Shown: in pieces, positions 22,358 through 24,747 of the stretch
Layout: each line of letters opens with the position of its first letter
Numbering within the stretch: position 1 is the stretch's first letter
NCBI GenBank assembly: GCA_050184225.1
Contig: JBFXAN010000090.1
Span: 1 to 24,747 of the forward strand
DNA from: JBFXAN01 sp050184225
Lineage (GTDB): Bacteria; Chloroflexota; Dehalococcoidia; CAUJGQ01
Reading direction: 5' to 3'
DNA: 24,747 bases
The notes under the pieces: generated by a model
Databases searched by the model: none
Told to the model about the DNA's origin: nothing
The model's input: the letters and a program-made list of their open reading frames with translations, nothing else
Made by a program: the position numbers and the translations under genes

Positions 22358-23122
22358 GTGGACATTGCCGGAAAGGTAGCGATCGTCACCGGGTCGGCGA
22401 CTGGTATGGGACGCGCGACGGCCCTGCTGCTCGCGGAATTGGGATGCAACGTCGTCGTCAATTACACGCGCTCCGAAGCCGAGGCGCTTGAAACCGCCGC
22501 CGATGTCGAGTTGCGTGGCGTAAAGGCGTTGCTGTCACGTGCCGATGTGTCGTCCGACGAGGCGTGCCGCGAGATGGTGCAGGCGACGGTCGATGCCTTT
22601 GGCCGGGTCGATGTCCTCGTAAACAATGCCGGGGCGACCTTCTTCGTTCCGCACACCGACCTCGACGCACTCACCGAAGAGATGTGGGACCGGACCCTCG
22701 CAGTGAACGTCAAGGGCACGTTCTTTATGTCGCGGGCGGTGGCTGGACCGATGCGCGCGATGGGCAACGGTGCGATCGTCAATATCTCCTCGACGGCGGG
22801 CGTGCGGGCGGGCGGTAGCTCGATCGCCTACGCCGCCTCAAAGGCGGCGGTGATCAATCTGACTGTATCCATGGCGCGGGTGCTCGCGCCGGAGATCCGG
22901 GTCAATTGCGTCGCGCCGGGGTTCATCGACACGCGCTGGCTGGCCCAGGGCTACGGCGAACGCTTCGAGGCGATGCGGGAAGCCCAACGGCGCAATACGC
23001 CGCTGCGGGAGGCCGGGCAACCAGAGCACATGGCGCAGGTCGTCGTTTCCGCGATCACGGGCATGGACTGGGTCACGGGTCAGACGATCGTAGCGGACGG
23101 CGGCAACATCATCCGGCTGTAG
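22358..23122 (+). CDS. Short-chain dehydrogenase/reductase (classical, FabG-like)
   Basis: GTG 22358, with AGGAG about nine bases upstream, gives 254 residues. The Rossmann motif is TGSATGMG (11-18), then NNAG (89-92), catalytic S144 in NISSTAG, and Y158 and K162 in YAASK. The C-terminal ends VTGQTIVADGG. This is a complete active-site set for an NAD(P)-dependent oxidation or reduction of a hydroxy/keto group in the cytoplasm. The substrate is not predictable. It follows the CoA-transferase pair on the same strand with a palindrome between, so it may share the pathway. Its last 14 bases overlap the convergent gene. Confidence 0.95.
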   Translation: MDIAGKVAIVTGSATGMGRATALLLAELGCNVVVNYTRSEAEALETAADVELRGVKALLSRADVSSDEACREMVQATVDAFGRVDVLVNNAGATFFVPHTDLDALTEEMWDRTLAVNVKGTFFMSRAVAGPMRAMGNGAIVNISSTAGVRAGGSSIAYAASKAAVINLTVSMARVLAPEIRVNCVAPGFIDTRWLAQGYGERFEAMREAQRRNTPLREAGQPEHMAQVVVSAITGMDWVTGQTIVADGGNIIRL

Positions 23123-23411
23123 CAGCGAGCGGAAGGTGCCGAAGATACGCATCCACATCTGAGGCAATGCCGGCGAGGCGGAGCACCTCGAAATCGGTTG
23201 CGCAGCCATTGCAGAGGTGTGCTGCCCCATAGCGCACCGCCCCGGCGGCGGGCCGGTCGCGGCGACAGGCAGTACATGCGACCGTATCGAGCGGCGCGCC
23301 GCGCTCACGATCGTCCTCGGCGATGATCCGCATCGCCGTGTAGACCGCGCGAATCTGTCCGGGCGTGGCGTCCCGTCTGGCTTCGGTTCCCTTCCCTGCC
23401 TTGTCAATCAT
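23109..23411 (-). CDS. Small Cys4 protein, probable zinc binder
   Basis: The protein has 100 residues from ATG 23411, with GGGGG seven bases upstream. Two C-x2-C knuckles (C46/C49 in ACTACR and C67/C70 in CNGCA) are 17 residues apart and should bind one zinc. The N-terminal half is helical and charged. The family is not recognised. It overlaps the 3' end of the SDR gene by 14 bases, tail to tail. It could bind nucleic acid or protein. Confidence 0.65.
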   Translation of the reverse strand: MIDKAGKGTEARRDATPGQIRAVYTAMRIIAEDDRERGAPLDTVACTACRRDRPAAGAVRYGAAHLCNGCATDFEVLRLAGIASDVDAYLRHLPLAATAG

Positions 23412-23506
23412 GGTTTGCCCCCATGCGACTCAACCCACCACGATCGTACCGGTGCCGCGTTACATCGGTGTTACAGCGGAGGAACGAAGCTGTGACAGAT
23501 GCCGGT

Positions 23507-24250
23507 TCAAACGATCAGGAGCAGCCCGGAAACCGCCGCGACCAGGGCGACAAGCCCGCGGGCGTATGACTCGCTGCGCTTGAGGGAATAGGACGCGCCG
23601 GCATAGGAACCGGCGGCCTGGGCGACGAAGAGGACCAGCGCGGGCGCGGGCTCGATCACGCCGCCGATCGAGAAGATGATCACGGTAATCGCGCCGACCG
23701 CGAGTCCGACGAAGGTGCGCGTTGCCGCACCCTCCATGAAGCTCATGCCGAAGGCGGCGACCATCACATAGGTGAAGAAGGTTGCCCAGGCCGCGCCGAA
23801 GAGTCCGGCGTAGACGCCGATCGCGAGGGCGATGATATAACCGATGCGCCGTCGCAGTTCGCTCGGCGGCTCATCGCGCTCGAGACCGAGCCGCCGGCCG
23901 AGCAGGATCACCGGAGCAATGATGATCGTCACTGCCCCGATCACCGTTCGCAGTATCGAGGGGTCGATCCGAAGCAGCAGCAGCGCGCCGATCGTCGCGC
24001 CACCGGCGACGACCAGCAGCAGGGGCACGCTGGCCCGCGCCCGCAGCAGGCCGGCCCTCCGGAAGCGATAGGCGCCGCTGATGCTCAGGCCGAACATACC
24101 GAGCCGGCTCGATGCGACCGCCGTCGGTGCCGGCAGTCCGGCGAGGATCAGTCCGGGGATGATGATCAACCCGCCGCCGCCGGAGACGACGCCATAGAAG
24201 CTGCCGAGGAACCCGATGGCGGCGATCAGCATCAACTGGAGTGGGGACAT
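23507..24250 (-). CDS. TauE/SafE family (DUF81) permease
   Basis: The 247-residue protein has about eight hydrophobic helices. The N-terminal half shows GFLGSFYGVVSGGGGLIIIPGL, the Gly-rich turn of TauE/SafE proteins, followed by a second, related half (YAGLFGAAWATFFTYVM). The family exports or imports sulfite, sulfoacetate or other small organosulfur anions across the inner membrane. No sulfur genes are adjacent, so the substrate is open. AGGA lies a few bases before ATG 24250. Confidence 0.9.
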   Translation of the reverse strand: MSPLQLMLIAAIGFLGSFYGVVSGGGGLIIIPGLILAGLPAPTAVASSRLGMFGLSISGAYRFRRAGLLRARASVPLLLVVAGGATIGALLLLRIDPSILRTVIGAVTIIIAPVILLGRRLGLERDEPPSELRRRIGYIIALAIGVYAGLFGAAWATFFTYVMVAAFGMSFMEGAATRTFVGLAVGAITVIIFSIGGVIEPAPALVLFVAQAAGSYAGASYSLKRSESYARGLVALVAAVSGLLLIV

Positions 24251-24306
24251 CAGGTTCCTGCCGCGGCGAAAGGTCGCCCATTCAGTCGAACACGGACGAG
24301 GGAATC

Positions 24307-24373
24307 CTCACCCCCAAGACGCCAGGGCGCCAAGATTCATACCGCCTTGGCGCCCTGGCGTCTTGGGGGTGAG
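24307..24373. repeat. Perfect 28-bp palindrome
   Basis: Arms 24307-24334 and 24346-24373 are exact reverse complements around an 11-base loop; the left arm begins CTCACCCCCAAGACGCCAGG. It is unrelated in sequence to the three TGTCATCC palindromes. It lies between the divergent TauE-like and RNase D-like genes, so it is not a simple terminator. Confidence 0.95.
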
Positions 24374-24470
24374 ACATCCCCGTGAGGCAAAGTGTACGGC
24401 ACGAGCACGACCGCACTCGAACTTGCGTTGCCCTGAGGAAGGTGGAGCGTTACGCTCCTTGCAAACGAGT

Positions 24471-24747
24471 ATGCAATCGTTGCCACGCCTCATTGATACC
24501 CCGCAGGCGCTTGCCGCCGTGGTCGATGCCCTCGACGGCGAGCCACGTGTTGCGCTCGATACTGAGTCCAACGCCTTTCATGCCTACCGCTCCCGCGTCT
24601 GCTTGATCCAGGTTGCCGCCGGTGGCCGCGAGTGGGCGATCGACACGCTCGCGCTTACCAATCTCGACAACCTGCGCGGCATTCTGCTTGATGAGAACGT
24701 GGAGAAGATCTTGCATGCGGCCGAAGGCGACTTGATCAACCTGCGAC
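24471..24747 (+). CDS. rnd: RNase D-like 3'-5' exonuclease (3' truncated by window edge)
   Basis: Ninety-two residues are visible from ATG 24471. VALDTESNAFHAYRSRVCLI carries D30 and E32, the first motif of DEDD exonucleases, and ILHAAEGDL supplies the second (D87). The usual DEDDy tyrosine motif and HRDC domain would lie beyond the window. The enzyme trims 3' ends of structured RNA, tRNA precursors in particular. The Shine-Dalgarno is weak (GAG), and a short hairpin (GGAGCG with CGCTCC) lies about 15 bases upstream of ATG and may influence initiation. Confidence 0.88.
   Translation, partial: MQSLPRLIDTPQALAAVVDALDGEPRVALDTESNAFHAYRSRVCLIQVAAGGREWAIDTLALTNLDNLRGILLDENVEKILHAAEGDLINLR

Overview
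The window is 24.7 kb of GC-rich, gene-dense bacterial chromosome. It has about 25 protein genes, no RNA genes, no CRISPR array and no recognisable transposase. Gene content, frequent GTG starts and palindromic intergenic repeats fit a Chloroflexota bacterium, possibly a Thermomicrobia/Sphaerobacter-like lineage. That placement is inferred from gene style only; no phylogenetic marker was compared.

Region 1 (1-6.5 kb) is mixed. It holds the 3' part of an MFS transporter, then a well-formed promoter with a LexA-like box driving a 70-aa single-pass membrane protein and dinB (DNA polymerase IV), whose reading frames overlap. Converging on dinB is a minus-strand pair: a lone CheY-type receiver and a membrane-anchored protein with two similar beta-rich segments. 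Next come a flavin reductase-like protein, a Tat/lipoprotein-type N-acetylmuramoyl-L-alanine amidase coupled to an Arg/Glu-rich protein, and a Yip1-like membrane protein.

Region 2 (6.5-10.6 kb) is a compact operon: CBS-pair protein, korA, korB, then a zinc-ribbon plus CBS-pair protein, ending in a strong hairpin. The two CBS proteins look like nucleotide-sensing partners of the ferredoxin-dependent 2-oxoacid oxidoreductase. This is the most system-like arrangement in the window.

Region 3 (10.8-13.4 kb) carries a class-III PLP aminotransferase resembling glutamate-1-semialdehyde aminomutase and a secreted L,D-transpeptidase with a Pro/Thr linker.

Region 4 (17.2 down to 13.5 kb, minus strand) is a five-gene run: a mini beta-helix membrane protein, rplY (ribosomal protein L25/CTC), a small unknown protein, a UspA-PRC-barrel protein and a stand-alone LigD-type polymerase domain. 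It reads as a general-stress/repair cluster.

Region 5 (17.3-24.7 kb) has queA, an A-type iron-sulfur carrier, a two-TM protein, tandem CaiB/BaiF CoA-transferases followed by an SDR, a small Cys4 protein, a TauE/SafE permease and the 5' end of an RNase D-like gene.

Three near-identical long palindromes (12251, 18315 and 22231) sit 34-59 bases after plus-strand genes, and one copy shows a compensated base change in its stem. A different 28-bp perfect palindrome lies at 24307. Most strong hairpins here lack a U-tract, and at least two genes (the amidase and queA) may be leaderless.
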